DNA of 64,000 nucleotides. It comes from Yponomeuta sedellus (Eukaryota; Arthropoda; Insecta; Lepidoptera; Yponomeutidae). The notes under the pieces are model-generated. The model was not told where the DNA came from, did no database searches, and saw only the letters and a program-made list of their open reading frames with translations. How positions within the stretch are numbered: the first letter of the stretch is position 1; the number at the start of each line of letters is the position of its first letter. Positions 22,901 through 33,700 of the stretch are shown piece by piece. The stretch lies in assembly GCA_934045075.1 (NCBI GenBank), contig OW203724.1:19769143-19833142 (forward strand), read 5' to 3'. Position numbers and translations under genes: made by a program.

Positions 22901-23384
22901 TATAAAGCCATGTCCCAGGCACTACAGCGTCGGAGTGGTCCCTTTACCCATCTTAGTGTGAGTGAAGATGCCACTGGACGCTGCATAAATCATCTCATTA
23001 AGTAGATGAAAAAAGGCCAATATTATTATTTTTACGACGTTCACTTTTTCCAAACACTTTATAAAATAAGATATTATTTTTTCTAATGGTGGCGCTAGTT
23101 ATCACCGCGTAGCGCCTTAAACGTAGACCATAAGTGCTCTATTAAGCAATGACAATATTTACCAGAAATGAAACGCCGAGCATAATAAAAAATATGGAGC
23201 TCTCCAACTCGCCCAAGGTCATGTCTTTGAAGTTCAGATGGATATAGAAGCACTGAGACAGCACAAACGCTGGTGCGCAGTAGTTGACGACGAATCGTAG
23301 GAAAACGGCTAAGAGGAAAGGCGCGGGCGGCAGACCCCACCAGCTCACGTTCAGAAGTGCAACCATATGGAGCATATAGGCCAT
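16926..23384 (-). CDS. Odorant receptor (7tm_6 type), six exons, terminal exon not found
   Basis: Insect odorant receptors are seven-pass membrane proteins that form ligand-gated cation channels with the co-receptor Orco in olfactory neurons. Exons on the minus strand: 23163-23384, 22141-22245, 21053-21489, 20575-20677, 19763-19858 and 16926-17081. All junctions have GT and AG, and phases agree (0, 0, 2, 0, 0, 0), giving 373 residues. The family usually has 380-420, so only a short last exon is missing. Exon 1 codes hydrophobic segments (FLLAVFLRFVVNYCAPAFVL). Exon 3 codes LHYNINNSLKNPELRSNGT, a loop, then helices and the pre-TM5 loop ending EYHSFIIK. Exon 4 has VTFNYMFNLVIDSFVLFQIM. Exon 6 has KMVVLMLARVQPTLTFIGAG, typical of the C-terminal third. 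The start at 23384 is the first in-frame ATG; EQRFWRS upstream suggests an earlier exon. Introns carry a SINE and other repeats. No stop or frameshift is visible. Confidence 0.88.
18355..18681 (-). pseudogene. ORF in receptor intron 5 resembling an RTE 3' end
   Basis: A 108-codon frame. Its end, LMNFDEVKEFCRDCGKWQ, is a diverged match to the LMNVDEAKVICQDRGKWQ end of the RTE-like elements in this window, and the preceding KKKFKPCSKF fits the same alignment. I read it as an old retrotransposon remnant rather than a gene. Confidence 0.45.
20040..20375 (+). repeat. Repeat fragments in receptor intron 4
   Basis: 20080-20170 has a SINE-tail-like stretch (GGTTGTGTTTCCATGTTTG, GGGTATCCTAATTTAGG). 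20290-20375 is a second copy of the CCATCATTGGGGGGTAA repeat of 9600. Confidence 0.5.
22628..23005 (+). mobile_element. tRNA-headed SINE (family B, long form) in receptor intron 1
   Basis: The head at 22628-22702 has a D-arm-like GGTAGCTCAATGGGTAGAAC, an anticodon-arm-like ACTCGCAAGCGAG and box B GGTTCGATCCCC. The body has GTGAGGAAACCCGCG and a tail found reversed at 53100-53210 (ACCCATCTTAGTGTGAGTGA). It lies antisense within the receptor intron. Confidence 0.8.
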
Positions 23385-23425
23385 GCTCCGCCAAAAACGC
23401 TGCTCCAAGGGGTGTTTCCTTTAAA

Positions 23426-23834
23426 CATATTTTAAACTTTCGCGACTTGTACACATAGTATATTTTCGGGGCTTAATCGCGTAGTAACTGGATATAATTA
23501 CACAAACGATCGCCATTATTATAGCCGAATTGTGCGTGAAGCGGTTGAAATTAAGAAACACAAAATTTTTAATCGGGAATGTGGTTTCAGACTGTCGCAA
23601 ACGTGGGATCCGGTCTTCAAAATGTGTTCCGACATTGTCAGTTTAGTGTGTCGCAACCCTAATAGTGCTTTGTGATGGTGAGGGTTGTCTGAAACCTCAT
23701 CAGCCGAAGATGCGAACGGGTGCCAGCCGTCAGTCTTCTCGTGACCACGGTGACTGTAACGTCGTCGAAACGTCCAGGTAAAATAGCAATAAATTACTAC
23801 GCGATTAAGCCCCGAAAATATTCCAACTATATTC
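23426..23834. mobile_element. Repeat element abutting odorant receptor exon 1
   Basis: Flanked by CCTTTAAA at 23418-23425 and 23835-23842. Internal inverted repeats ATATTTTCGGGGCTTAATCG and its complement lie at about 23459-23486 and 23796-23824. A short deletion derivative with the same ends sits at 52693-52775 between copies of AAAGAGGTCT. No intact coding frame. Confidence 0.6.
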
Positions 23835-24151
23835 CCTTTAAAGTATATAAACCAGTCAAGCGTTAATTGCATTCGCACATCAGAGCTACATATTTAGAAA
23901 TAATTTATTTATCATATTAATTTCATAAAAATCATAAGACAATAAAGTCAAATCAAATCAAAGCGCAATCTAAATAAAGTGATGTATTTCTTTATTGTTT
24001 ATTTACTCGTCGTGGTTAATTAACCGTGACTGCAGCGCGCTGTTGCGTAAAAAATACATACAAGCGTAATTTGAATTTACATTATAAATTACGAGTAATT
24101 GGTGTGATATAGTATTTTCTAAGGTTAACACGAGCACTAGACATAATTAAT

Positions 24152-24456
24152 ACTGTTTTTACACGGATTTATGCTCGTTTATTACATTTTTACAATTTTC
24201 CGACGTTTCGGCCCTTTTTCAGGTGCCGTGGTCTCGGATGACTGAGGTGACAGGCGTCTTTTAGGAAGCATTAACGGTTAGTTTACTACCCTCGGCAAAA
24301 ATTAGAAAAGGTAATTGTGAATTCTCAATGCCGTTAATGCTTTCTAAAAGACGCCTGTCACCTCAGTCATCCGAGACCACGGCACCTGAAAAAGTGCTGA
24401 AACGTGGGAAAATTGTAAAAATGTAATAAACGAGCATAAATCCGTGTAAAAACAGT
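24152..24456. mobile_element. Foldback element with 126-bp arms
   Basis: Arms 24152-24277 and 24331-24456 are inverted copies with about five differences, around a 53-bp loop. They contain GGTGCCGTGGTCTCGGATGA and ATTACATTTTTACAATTTTC. ATAATT occurs just outside both ends and may be the target duplication. Confidence 0.75.
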
Positions 24457-25315
24457 TTTAATAATTGGTGTGATGTTTTATATACCTATCTCATTTTTTT
24501 AAGTATTTTCTTTTATTCTGCTACCATGTTTACAACTGTTATTTAAATGATGTGATTAGACAACTATTTGACTCTTCCCCATATTATTTCTTTCATCAAA
24601 CGTGATGTAATCGTTTTTCTTGGTCGAACAAAGGTCACTGAGTAAATCAGTCGTTAGTAAACGCTTACAATGAACGAAAAATGAACTGAAGATGGTTTTA
24701 TTACAAAATAATATTTCTTAATAATCACAGGTTTTTTCCGGTCTAAGTTGATTTTTCAAAAGTCAAAATTTTGTTGAATTTTTGCGTCGCGCACGCATGC
24801 GGCTCTAAGTGAGCAGATGTACGAGATCACTATTTTTGCTGAACGTTAATTTAAATGTGTTGATTTAAATTTGTAAAAGAAAAATTAAAGATAATTTATT
24901 TTCTTTTTCGTTCATTTTCAGCTAGCAATTCACGAACGAAGATTTCGTCTAGAAGAATTTGTCAGTGACACTTATTGACTCGATTACCTATATCTCTAGT
25001 GATTTCTACAAAGACTAAAAGTTAAACTGTGAGCCTCACAAGTATTGCGTTGACATATTTCAGCTTCAGACACGTCGAATCCGACGGCTGCATGCACTTT
25101 TAATAGAAAATAGCCTTCAACGAAATAATAATTCAACTCAATTACATCCTTACTACGTTCACTCGATCAAATACTTCACTGTGTTCTAACATCAATCTAA
25201 AAGTTTATTTTGAAATCGTTGGCTATATTTTGAGAGAATAATATTTTCATTGCGAATCTAAATTATAACTGTATTTTGAAGTCAAAATTTTGATTTTCTA
25301 TTTTTTTTGTAGCCT
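24457..25315. other. AT-rich stretch without recognised feature
   Basis: No gene, array or pol III box is visible. Confidence 0.4.
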
Positions 25316-25319
25316 ACAA

Positions 25320-25570
25320 ACATTCCTCCGCAGGACACAGGCCTTCTCTCAAAGAGAGAGTTTGGGCTTTATTACCACGCGTGCCCACCGTGGATTGACA
25401 TTTTTAAGAGTTGGGGTAGTTGGACAGACTGTCTTAGAGACTCAGGTTTCCTCATGATATTTTCCTTCAAGTTAGCGAGTGGTATTGCTACGTAGGTAAC
25501 TTAGGAAACAAAGTCATTGGTACTTGCTGGGGTTCGATCTCACGACCTCCCGATTGATATCGTCTGTCCT
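25320..25570 (-). mobile_element. SINE family B
   Basis: Starts CCGCAGGACACAGGCCTTCT, has GCCCACCGTGG and TTTTCCTTCAAGTTAGCGAG, and ends in the tRNA-like head GGGGTTCGATCTCACGACC. The anticodon side is truncated. Confidence 0.7.
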
Positions 25571-26810
25571 CCGATATGTCATATGTTTGTAAATGAAGGT
25601 GGAATGTACCTTAAAACTTGTCAATCGAATTTAACGTCATACTATGAATTTATATAATATAGTTTCTATCAGAGTTATAGTAGTGTAATAGTAATGTAAT
25701 AAGTAAAGATCCCGAAAAAAAATATATATTTCAGATTCACTCGGCGCATGTGAGTGTAAAATCAGTAAATTTTGTTAGGTTTTATTAACATTGTTCGTCT
25801 AATTTTAAAAAGTAAAAAAAGTATATTTTAAGTAATTGTTCCCAATTTGCATTTGTAATACATTTGTAATGTATTACCTAGCCGTAATGTACAATTTATT
25901 ACTTTGCTACTGTACCAAATAAATAAAGTGGTTTCGGAGATTACCTTCTACAACTATAATTATATAGGCTCTAGACTAATACCTTTACCACGCGAACTTA
26001 GTTCGGGCACTGCTAGTATTTTAATAAAGTTGTGCTGAGTTTATAAATATTGATGCTCTCCGAATTTAATTAAAAATATGCAAATATTGAAAACTCATAA
26101 GTCATCAAACCTGTTATTGCCAGTGAAGATAAATCATCGGGCCGTAGCGGTATAAATCAATATTGAAATAACTAGCAAAATTGAGTTTGATTTTTTTGAT
26201 ACCGTAATGGATTACCCCATTGGGTTACCCCAAACTTACATAGTGTTAAGGACGAAGAAAAACTTCGACAGCTTCGACTTGCAAAATGTGTATTTTTTAA
26301 TTCTCTATTTTTATCACTTAAGCCAAACGTCACCTCCTTTTTTCTACTACCGTCTAAATCTATCCTCGTGTTGCCGTTTTAGAAACACAGAATATTATTA
26401 TTTTATTACGTTGACAGATGTGAGTTTGACGGCTGTCACAGAATAGTTTAACACTTGGGAGACGTCAAACTGACAGATGTCACAAAACTGAAATAATCTT
26501 CAAGTTCACAACAACTTTTAAAAGATGGCACCACTAGTTTCATACCAGGCAGACTATGGCGTTTACTAATTGACCTAACATTCGGCCTTTCCTGACAGCT
26601 ATTGATACATTACGCCCTCGTAATATCAAAATTATAATTGCAATAGGTGCCACTTTCATCTTGTGTAAACATTAAAATTAACAAATGCTCGATATAGCAA
26701 ATTAACAAGTGCTCAGTACTCATTTTTAATCTTAAATATTTGTGTTACTTTCATTATTATTATTTTTTTGTTTTTTATTTTTTTTTTGTTACGTTAAATA
26801 GTTTTTACGC

Positions 26811-27355
26811 GTGCATTGCCGGACACACCAGTGCAACACACGTGTAATGGGACACACCCGATTGATTTTTACAAGCGCACCGCCGGACAAACCACGCAGA
26901 GGACGTATAATGGGACACACCCGATTGATTTTTACACGCGCACTGCCGGACAAACCACGCAGTGGACGTATAATGGGACACACCCGATTGATTTTTACAC
27001 GCGCACTGCCGGACAAACCACGCAGTGGACGTATAATGGGACACACCCAATTGATTTTTACACGCGCACTGCCGGACAAACCACGCAGTGGACGTATAAT
27101 GGGACACACCCGATTGATTTATACACGCGCACTGCCGGACAAACCACGCAGTGGACGTATAATGGGACACACCCGATTGATTTATACACGCGCACTGCCG
27201 GACAAACCACGCAGTGGACGTATAATGGGACACACCCGATTTATTTTTACACGAGCACTGCCGGACACACCAATGCAGTGAACGTATAATGGGACACACC
27301 CAAATAACTTATACGCGCATTGCCGGACACACCAATGCAATGAACGTATAATGAG
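26811..27355. repeat. 63-bp minisatellite inside the LTR element
   Basis: About eight units of 63 bp with TAATGGGACACACCC, TGATTTTTACACGCGCACTG and CCGGACAAACCACGCAGTGG. The central units are almost identical and the outer ones diverge. Because 63 is a multiple of 3 and the unit lacks stops in several frames, two frames on each strand stay open; none joins the gag frame. Confidence 0.9.
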
Positions 27356-27404
27356 ACATAAACATAAATTATTGTAAGTAATTGTAAATTCTATTAAATT
27401 ATTG

Positions 27405-28096
27405 TCAAATTTTGTAATTAAGCGTTTTCATTCTCTGTATCATCATCATTATCGCTCTCAATCTGATCAACCTGAACCACAACAGGGCGTTACCCGTCAA
27501 GTTTGAAGTCATATGATACACCAACGTCTTCTCGTCCCAGCCATAAATCTTGGCCAGTGACTCCAGTCGATGCAACCATGCGTGAACAGATAAATCAGTG
27601 TTAGACATATTTCCGTCAAATTTCAGGACATTATCAGGCTTTCCAAGAAACCTAACTTGGTTACCCAGATTAAGGCTTGTTGAAGGCAAGTTGGACTCAA
27701 TTGTCGCGCTACGATCTTTGCAAGTATCGTTTAGGAGTATTATCGGAGGTGTAGTACACGTAGAAAATGATGAAACAGTACCTTGTCGATCTGCGTTACG
27801 GTTCGTACCCGCTTCGCCTTGTGTAGAACTCGATGAAGGCGGAGCACTTTGTGAAGAACTCGTCGTGTTGTCATTGGGTGGTTTTTCGCCGATGGCAACG
27901 TTCTTTGTTCAACTAGTTGTTGTACTAACTTCTCGAGACGATCCAGCCGAGAATTGCTTCTTTCACGCGACCGTTGTGAACTTTTCCTTGAAGTATGATG
28001 CTCTTCAGATGTTCTATCACGCCGCCGCGGTCGTTTTTGTCTCGTATCGTCGTCTGGTGTTCTGTCACGCCGTCTGGATTTCCGAGGTCGATTCAT
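27405..28096 (-). pseudogene. Broken gag of the LTR element
   Basis: Starts at the ATG at 28096 with an arginine/serine-rich basic segment (MNRPRKSRRRDRTPDDDTRQ) and a short coiled-coil-like LDRLEKLVQQLVEQ. One frameshift near 27900 moves the frame. The next part is serine-rich, then a capsid-like segment with FDGNMSNTDLSVHAWLHRLE and LTGNALLWF. After that an internal deletion joins it to unrelated acidic sequence, and the frame stops at 27405. It is too short and broken to make particles by itself. Confidence 0.7.
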
Positions 28097-28734
28097 ACTG
28101 GCACGTGTAATACTTTTCAAAAGGAAAAGGGGAAAAAAAATGCCTTTCTATCCCACTTCTGATTTGTTAAGGACGAAGAAAAACTTCGACAGCTTCGACT
28201 TGCAAAATGTGTATTTTTTAATTCTCTATTTTTATCACTTAAGCCAAACGTCACCTCCTTTTTTCTACTACCGTCTAAATCTATCCTCGTGTTGCCGTTT
28301 TAGAAACACAGAATATTATTATTTTATTACGTTGACAGATGTGAGTTTGACGGCTGTCACAGAATAGTTTAACACTTGGGAGACGTCAAACTGACAGATG
28401 TCACAAAACTGAAATAATCTTCAAGTTCACAACAACTTTTAAAAGATGGCACCACTAGTTTCATACCAGGCAGACTATGGCGTTTACTAATTGACCTAAC
28501 ATTAGTTATATATTAAACGCGTCTAATCGTGATTATTTATTAGGGTAAGTGTAATTACCTAATTTAAATAAATAAATATTCATGGACATATTACACAGAT
28601 CTCGTTAGCCCTATACTAAGTACAACTAAATGACTTGTGTTAGAGGTGCTAATTCGACGATAGATTTAATACAATAAATACATAGATAACATCCGAGACC
28701 CGAGAAGAACTAGAAAAGTTCGTTTCCTAGTTTG

Positions 28735-28808
28735 ACCCGGCCGGGGATCGAACCCGAGACCTTCGGTTTTTACAGCAGCGTGCCAAACCGCTGCGCCACC
28801 GAGGCCGT
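28735..28808 (-). mobile_element. tRNA-like SINE head (family D)
   Basis: The minus strand reads CTCGGTGGCGCAGCGGTTTG (D-arm-like), then CTGTAAAAACCGAAGG and box B GGGTTCGATCCCCGG. It looks like a well-preserved head with little tail. Confidence 0.6.
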
Positions 28809-29250
28809 CCCGACGTTTAATATATAACTATGTATGAGTATCGCGAATCATTAAGAAATAGTACCCTAAACTTTGTTTCATTATAGTACAGAGGAAAGTC
28901 ATAGTAACTATGTTTCGTCCACAAAGTTACTGATGACATAATGTGCTAAACCTCTAATAAGAGTCTGGGTCCTTTGAAAGCACTCTATCATTATGGATTG
29001 AAACCCTACGATGGATAAACAAATGACTAATGACAAAGAAGGGGCCACGTAAAACTGTCGTAAATTGTTATTTAGAGACTTGTTATGGACAAGTAGCTTT
29101 TGCCCGCGACTCCGTCCGCGTGGACTTTAGTTTTTGCAACCCCGTTTACTCCCTTAAGGGTTAAAGTAAAAAAAACGGCGAAACACGTGTTTAATCAATT
29201 GTGTTGAAGTGTATTTATTTTAAGTTTCAAGAAAATTAGACTAGCGACGA

Positions 29251-29529
29251 CTAGCTCTTGCCCGCGACTCCGTCCGCGTGGACTTTGGTTTTCGCAACCC
29301 CGTTCACTCCCTTAAGGGTTAAATTTAAAAAAAAAAATTTTCATACCATACAAATTTTGGCAACTCTTTACGTCCCCTTAGGGGTTGAATTTCAAAAAAA
29401 TCGGTTTTATACCTTGCCTAGATTATATAGACCCTCTGTGCAAAATTTCAGCTTCCTAGGTCCAACAGCTTGAGCTGGGCGTTGATGAGTGAGTCAGTCA
29501 GTCAGGACTTTGAATTTTATTTATATAGA
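29251..29529 (-). mobile_element. Non-autonomous Helitron
   Basis: On the minus strand it starts TCTATATAAATAAAATTC after an A and ends CTAG before a T, preceded by the hairpin-forming GCGGACGGAGTCGCGGG. This is the 5'-TC...CTRR-3' structure with A/T insertion. A truncated second 3' end of the same family lies at 29090-29165. Confidence 0.75.
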
Positions 29530-29936
29530 TAGATTAGCTTAGGTTACCTGCAGTGAACAACATATCCCTTGCCGGCCGTGCATACTAAAGATCGTTAGTA
29601 AACCGCTTTTACTGCTGTGAGTATCTTGCTGCTAAGCGGAACAGCTTATTGACAGCTCAATGAAGAGCTGTCTTAGCGGTAACAACGTTCTTTTATTAAA
29701 ATTCTGACGGCCTGTTTTCCGTACTCGGATGTTCTGTACTCGGATATCTTCTTTTGACAGCAGAGCAGCTGTAAGTAGTTTTTCGTATGCACTTTGACAA
29801 TTCGTTATTATACATAATTGCATACGAAAACACAGTATAGGAAAGGTAACATATGAAAAAACATGTAAAAAGACTAGCTAACTTGCAACAGTGCATTGGA
29901 GCACAAAATGTAGGCAGTCCACCTGCTTATGACTAA

Positions 29937-30143
29937 TATTATAAAGGCGACATTTTGTGAGTATGTATGTTTGTTACTTCTTCACGTCTACACGGCTGGA
30001 GCGATTTTAATAAAATTCGATATAGAGTTAACTGACACCCAGTATTAATACATTTGCTACGTTTTATTGCGGGAATATCTTATTATATCTTAATCCCATA
30101 AGAAAATCGAAAAACCGCGGGTAACACCACGGGGCACAGCTAG
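29937..30143 (+). mobile_element. Helitron-like element ending CTAG|T
   Basis: Ends CGGGGCACAGCTAG before T at 30144, with TATTATAAAGGCGAC and GAGTATGTATGTTTGTTAC near its start. Related 3' part at 37441-37605. The 5' terminus is not certain. Confidence 0.55.
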
Positions 30144-30206
30144 TAAATCGTAAGTGTACCATTGTCTGATGACATCAGGGTTACTACAAGGTTGACCTGG
30201 ACTAAC

Positions 30207-30395
30207 ATAGCAGCGGTAGCGCATCTGCCTACTATGCGAGAAGTTCAGGATTCGGTTGGAAACAAAAAAAAACCCCAGTTCTTGGATGTTTACATGTTTG
30301 TGATGTCGCTGTTTCTAGTTCCCACAACACAGGGGATCCTAGTGTGAGGCCAGAAGCAATATATGTGCCTGTATGTAAATGTTATATTATAACCC
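30207..30395 (+). mobile_element. tRNA-headed SINE, family A
   Basis: Head GCAGCGGTAGCGCATCTGCC with decayed box B, A-rich linker, then CTTGGATGTTTACATGTTTG and GGCCAGAAGCAATATATGTG. Confidence 0.75.
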
Positions 30396-30578
30396 CAAAA
30401 GCGGCCATCGCGATGTCGATGCAAAAGATTGAAATGCGGCAATATACAGACGGTAATGAAAGTGAATACCTTGTGTGAGCATGAAAAACGTAACAAGACT
30501 CTGCTTATTCCATTAAGATGTGTTCAAGCAGGAGTTGCCGCCCTTACATGTTCGTGAAATTTCACATTCGCTTGATGT

Positions 30579-31531
30579 ATGAGATGTGAGACATGTTATA
30601 TTAATAGAGTTAAATCCTCGGGTTCTGATGTAAAAGTAGGAGTCCCTCAAGGTTCTATACTGGGTCCGTTCCTTGTTTTGGTATATATAAATGATTTGCC
30701 CTACCTAGTAGAAAAGCTTTCGCAGATAGTGTTGTTTGCAGATGATACTTCCTTAATTTTTAAAGTAAAGAGAGGTATAAGTAATGTAGACGATGTAAAC
30801 AATGCTTTATCTACTATTCTAAACTGGTTCACTATAAACAATCTGATGCTAAATGCAAAAAAGACAAAATGCATCAAATTCTCACTACCCAATGTTAAAA
30901 ATGTTGACACGAGTTTAAAAATATCTGGTGAGAGGCTAGAGCTGGTAGAGTCCACGCTTTTTTTAGGTATAACGATAGACTCAAAACTGCAATGGGGTCA
31001 GCATATTGGAAAACTGTCGGGTCGGTTGAGTTCAGCAGCGTGTCGACGGCGAGGCTGGTCTATTTTAGTTATTTTCACAGTGTCATGTCGTATGGTTTGT
31101 TATTATGGGGACGGGCAGCAGATATAGAAACCATATTTGTCTTGCAAAAAAGAGCAATAAGAGCTATTTACAACTTAAACAGTAGAGAATCGCTAAGGGA
31201 GCGTTTTAAAGAAATAGGCATTCTTACACTGGCTTGCCAATATATATTCGATAATATAATGTATGTCCGAAAAAATATAACAATGTTTAAATTAAATAGG
31301 GACGTTCATAACGTAAACACAAGGAATAGAAACAAGGTTGCTTGTACTAAATCCCGATTAGCCAAGGTAGGCACATCATTTGTAGGTTACTGCGTTCGTT
31401 TTTACAACAAAATTCCAGAACGTGTTCTATGCTTGTCTGAAAATAAATTTAAAACTTTCATTAAAAATTCGCTATGTAAAAAGGCATATTATAGAATAGA
31501 CGACTATATAAACGATCCTAATCCGTGGTAG
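30579..31531 (+). pseudogene. Jockey/CR1-like reverse transcriptase, 5'-truncated and frameshifted
   Basis: The first frame (30579-31127) holds reverse transcriptase motifs GVPQGSILGPFLVL with YINDLP, and the catalytic FADDTSLIF. The C-terminal thumb-like part continues in another frame (to 31531), with ARLVYFSYFHSVMSYGLLLW and VLQKRAIRAIY, ending at TAG after DPNPW. The frame change at about 31040-31060 seems to include a small deletion. The endonuclease and ORF1 are absent, as expected of a 5'-truncated insertion. Non-functional. Confidence 0.8.
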
Positions 31532-31671
31532 TAAACCAATTCCACCGCGATTTTATTGTTAAGTATAACTAAGTATAACATATATTTTATAATACAAGTG
31601 TGTACAGACGACGTGATTGCATATTAATAACTATATGATACCTTATATAACTGACAAAAACTTAACTGCAA

Positions 31672-32094
31672 GTTTGCTAAAGGTCATTCGAATGGTAGCG
31701 TGGTGTTCGGGTCATCTATCTCCCTCCAAAATGGTTGAGACTGATGATGGCTGAGCACTGCGTTATGCTCGTGAACGAGTGCTGTTCGTGTGTCTGGCCG
31801 CAGCACTTATGTTTTCCCCTATTATTGTGAGACATTTGACTAATGCTTTGGCATTTGGGGTTGTTAATGGCAGTCATGAAATCTTATTAGGTTTACATAT
31901 GGCAACTGATGTATTTGGTTTTAAGATGATTTGAGAAAAGATGGTCAGAGTGGAGTTTTTTTTTCCGCTGCCTTTTTCTCCACTACAATACGGCCCGAAG
32001 GCGGCGGCTTACACTTTACATTGTACATTGACATTCAGCAAATAGAATGTAAATTCTTTACGTTGAAATAAAATTATTTGAATTTGAATTTGAT
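31672..32094 (+). repeat. Interspersed repeat with TTTGAA tail
   Basis: Follows the reverse transcriptase remnant. Contains GGTCATTCGAATGG, TCGTGTGTCTGGCCGCAGC and TTCTTTACGTTGAAATAAA and ends in TTTGAATTTGAATTTGA. A minus copy is at 14820-15165 and a 3' fragment at 59560-59672. It may be a retroposed 3' end of a non-LTR family. Confidence 0.55.
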
Positions 32095-33034
32095 GTATGA
32101 TACTAAAACTATCTTTGAAAAATCTTTTGAAAAATCAGCCTAAATCGGGATTCCAACCTGGCTGCTTGAAGCTCCAGTAGAAATTTTGAAGCGCTGCTCT
32201 GCACCAAGAATTTTGTTTGGTTAGGTTTAAAATCCTTAGCAAAATAAAATCAGTAGCTACTGCATATGCTAGTTTGTATTTTGAAAAAGGCACTTTCCAA
32301 ACATATCTCGACACGCATTATTTAATTATGCTTTGATCGAAAACTTTTGTCTACTAACTAAACTAAACATTTGTAGGCTAATGTATCTGGCTGCCGTCAG
32401 GCACCACGCACTTGTTGTAGCAGCCAGACACTTTTTGTGATCCGAATCTTTTTTACAACATGACTTTCGATACGGAGAAATGTACAACTTGTCCATGGGC
32501 TGTTAAAAGTGCTTGTACAACTGTTAAAGGTGCTCAAATGTTGATGACTGCGCAGTCGGGCTACCTAGTGCGCGGGGGCTTTAATCACATACAATCACCT
32601 ACCTCAAGCTTTGCAATGTAATTTTATTGATTTTATATATAATAATAAAATAATATTTTAAGTTAATTAAGATATTCAGAATGTGTTCATCCTAATACTC
32701 GAACTATATATAGTAGCAATACGATGAGTAGTAATAGAGGTTTGCATTTTCAAGGATTTAATGTTGAGTAGTCATATAAATGCCTTTAGTTTTCTATACT
32801 CAGAACCATTTTCTCTCTTTGAAAGGGCGACTATGCCCCGCAGATGTACGTATATAGGCCTTAGGTAGGCCTAAATAAGTACATCTGTAGGTTAAATCAA
32901 ATAGTCTAATAAATACAACCATATTATAAAAGTTACCTCTCAAAAGCGACACTCTTTGGGATACACCATAATTAGAATAAAATTAATTTAAACCGTTTTA
33001 AAATTATTATTCTTTTATTTTGTTATTCACTCCA
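32095..33034. other. AT-rich stretch without recognised feature
   Basis: No gene or array is seen. 32805-32890 carries a short SINE-B-like end (CTTTGAAAGGGCGACTATGCC). Confidence 0.35.
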
Positions 33035-33700
33035 TTGTGTGCAGCCGAAACATCTCCAAAAGAGCTAGATTGGCTATTCATAATGGTGTGCTGGGCCCAC
33101 CAATGGTAGCGAGACTTGGGTGTGGCAAAAAAAGCAAGAAAGTAGAATTAATGCAGTAGAAATGAGGTCCTTGAGAAGTAGGTATGTGTAGTGTTACTTC
33201 CAATGACAGGATACGCAATAGTCTGATTAGAGCACGTTGTGGACTGAAAGAGGATGTAGTGACTAGAATTGAGAAAGGAATGTTGCGTTGGTTTGGACAT
33301 GTGGAGAGGATGAAGGAAGAAAGATTGATGAAACAAATATATCTATTAAATCAATTAAATTATAATTGCATGCACATAATTTTCTTAGTTATTAACAGTA
33401 GGTACATCATTAATATAACTAAACAAGCCTTGATCAGTAATAGAAAGAAATGTACAATGGTGTTTGTATATATTGCGAATGTGAGTGGAAGGACTAGTAA
33501 AAGACGTCCCAGGCGGACATACATTGACTAAATAGGGGATGTATTAGCAAAAGGAAAGATAAAAAGTACCCGGAACCGGCTTGCATGCATGCAACGACTT
33601 ATGAACGTTGATGAAGCGAAGGTGATCTGTCAGGATCATGGCAAGTGGCAGTTCCTGGTCTCTGCCTACCCCTCTGGGATACAGGCGTGAGGTTATGTAT
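33035..33700 (+). pseudogene. RTE-like endonuclease/reverse transcriptase C-terminus
   Basis: Encodes VCSVTSNDRIRNSLI, then GLKEDVVTRIEKGMLRWFGH and VERMKEERL. After about 130 bp of foreign AT-rich sequence (33340-33470) it resumes with SKRRPRRTYID and a stop, NVDEAKVICQDHGKWQFL and SAYPSGIQA. It ends in ATGTATGTATTTA. Broken by stops and the insertion. Confidence 0.7.

Larger units (their letters stand above)
26244..28501 (-). mobile_element. Recent non-autonomous LTR retrotransposon (Ty3/gypsy-like deletion derivative)
   Basis: Two 337-bp LTRs (26244-26580 and 28165-28501) begin TGTTAAGG and end CCTAACA; I find no difference between them. Gag-like sequence reads on the minus strand, so the right LTR is the 5' one. 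The 2258-bp element keeps about 690 bp of gag, then an acidic DNDDDTENENA end resembling the tail of a pol polyprotein, then a 63-bp minisatellite. Protease, reverse transcriptase and integrase are absent. The flanks (ATAG and TTAG) match in three of four bases, so the target duplication is mutated or absent. Confidence 0.85.

Noticed and set aside
26207..26446. 79-codon ORF repeated at 28140-28367
   Set aside because: It lies mostly within the LTRs and is duplicated only because they are.
26805..27299. Long ORFs on both strands with 21-residue repeats
   Set aside because: They follow from a 63-bp unit without stops and are not connected to the gag frame or a start context.
27598..28110. 170-codon plus-strand ORF
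   Set aside because: It is antisense to the gag-like sequence, whose composition and motifs are convincing on the minus strand.
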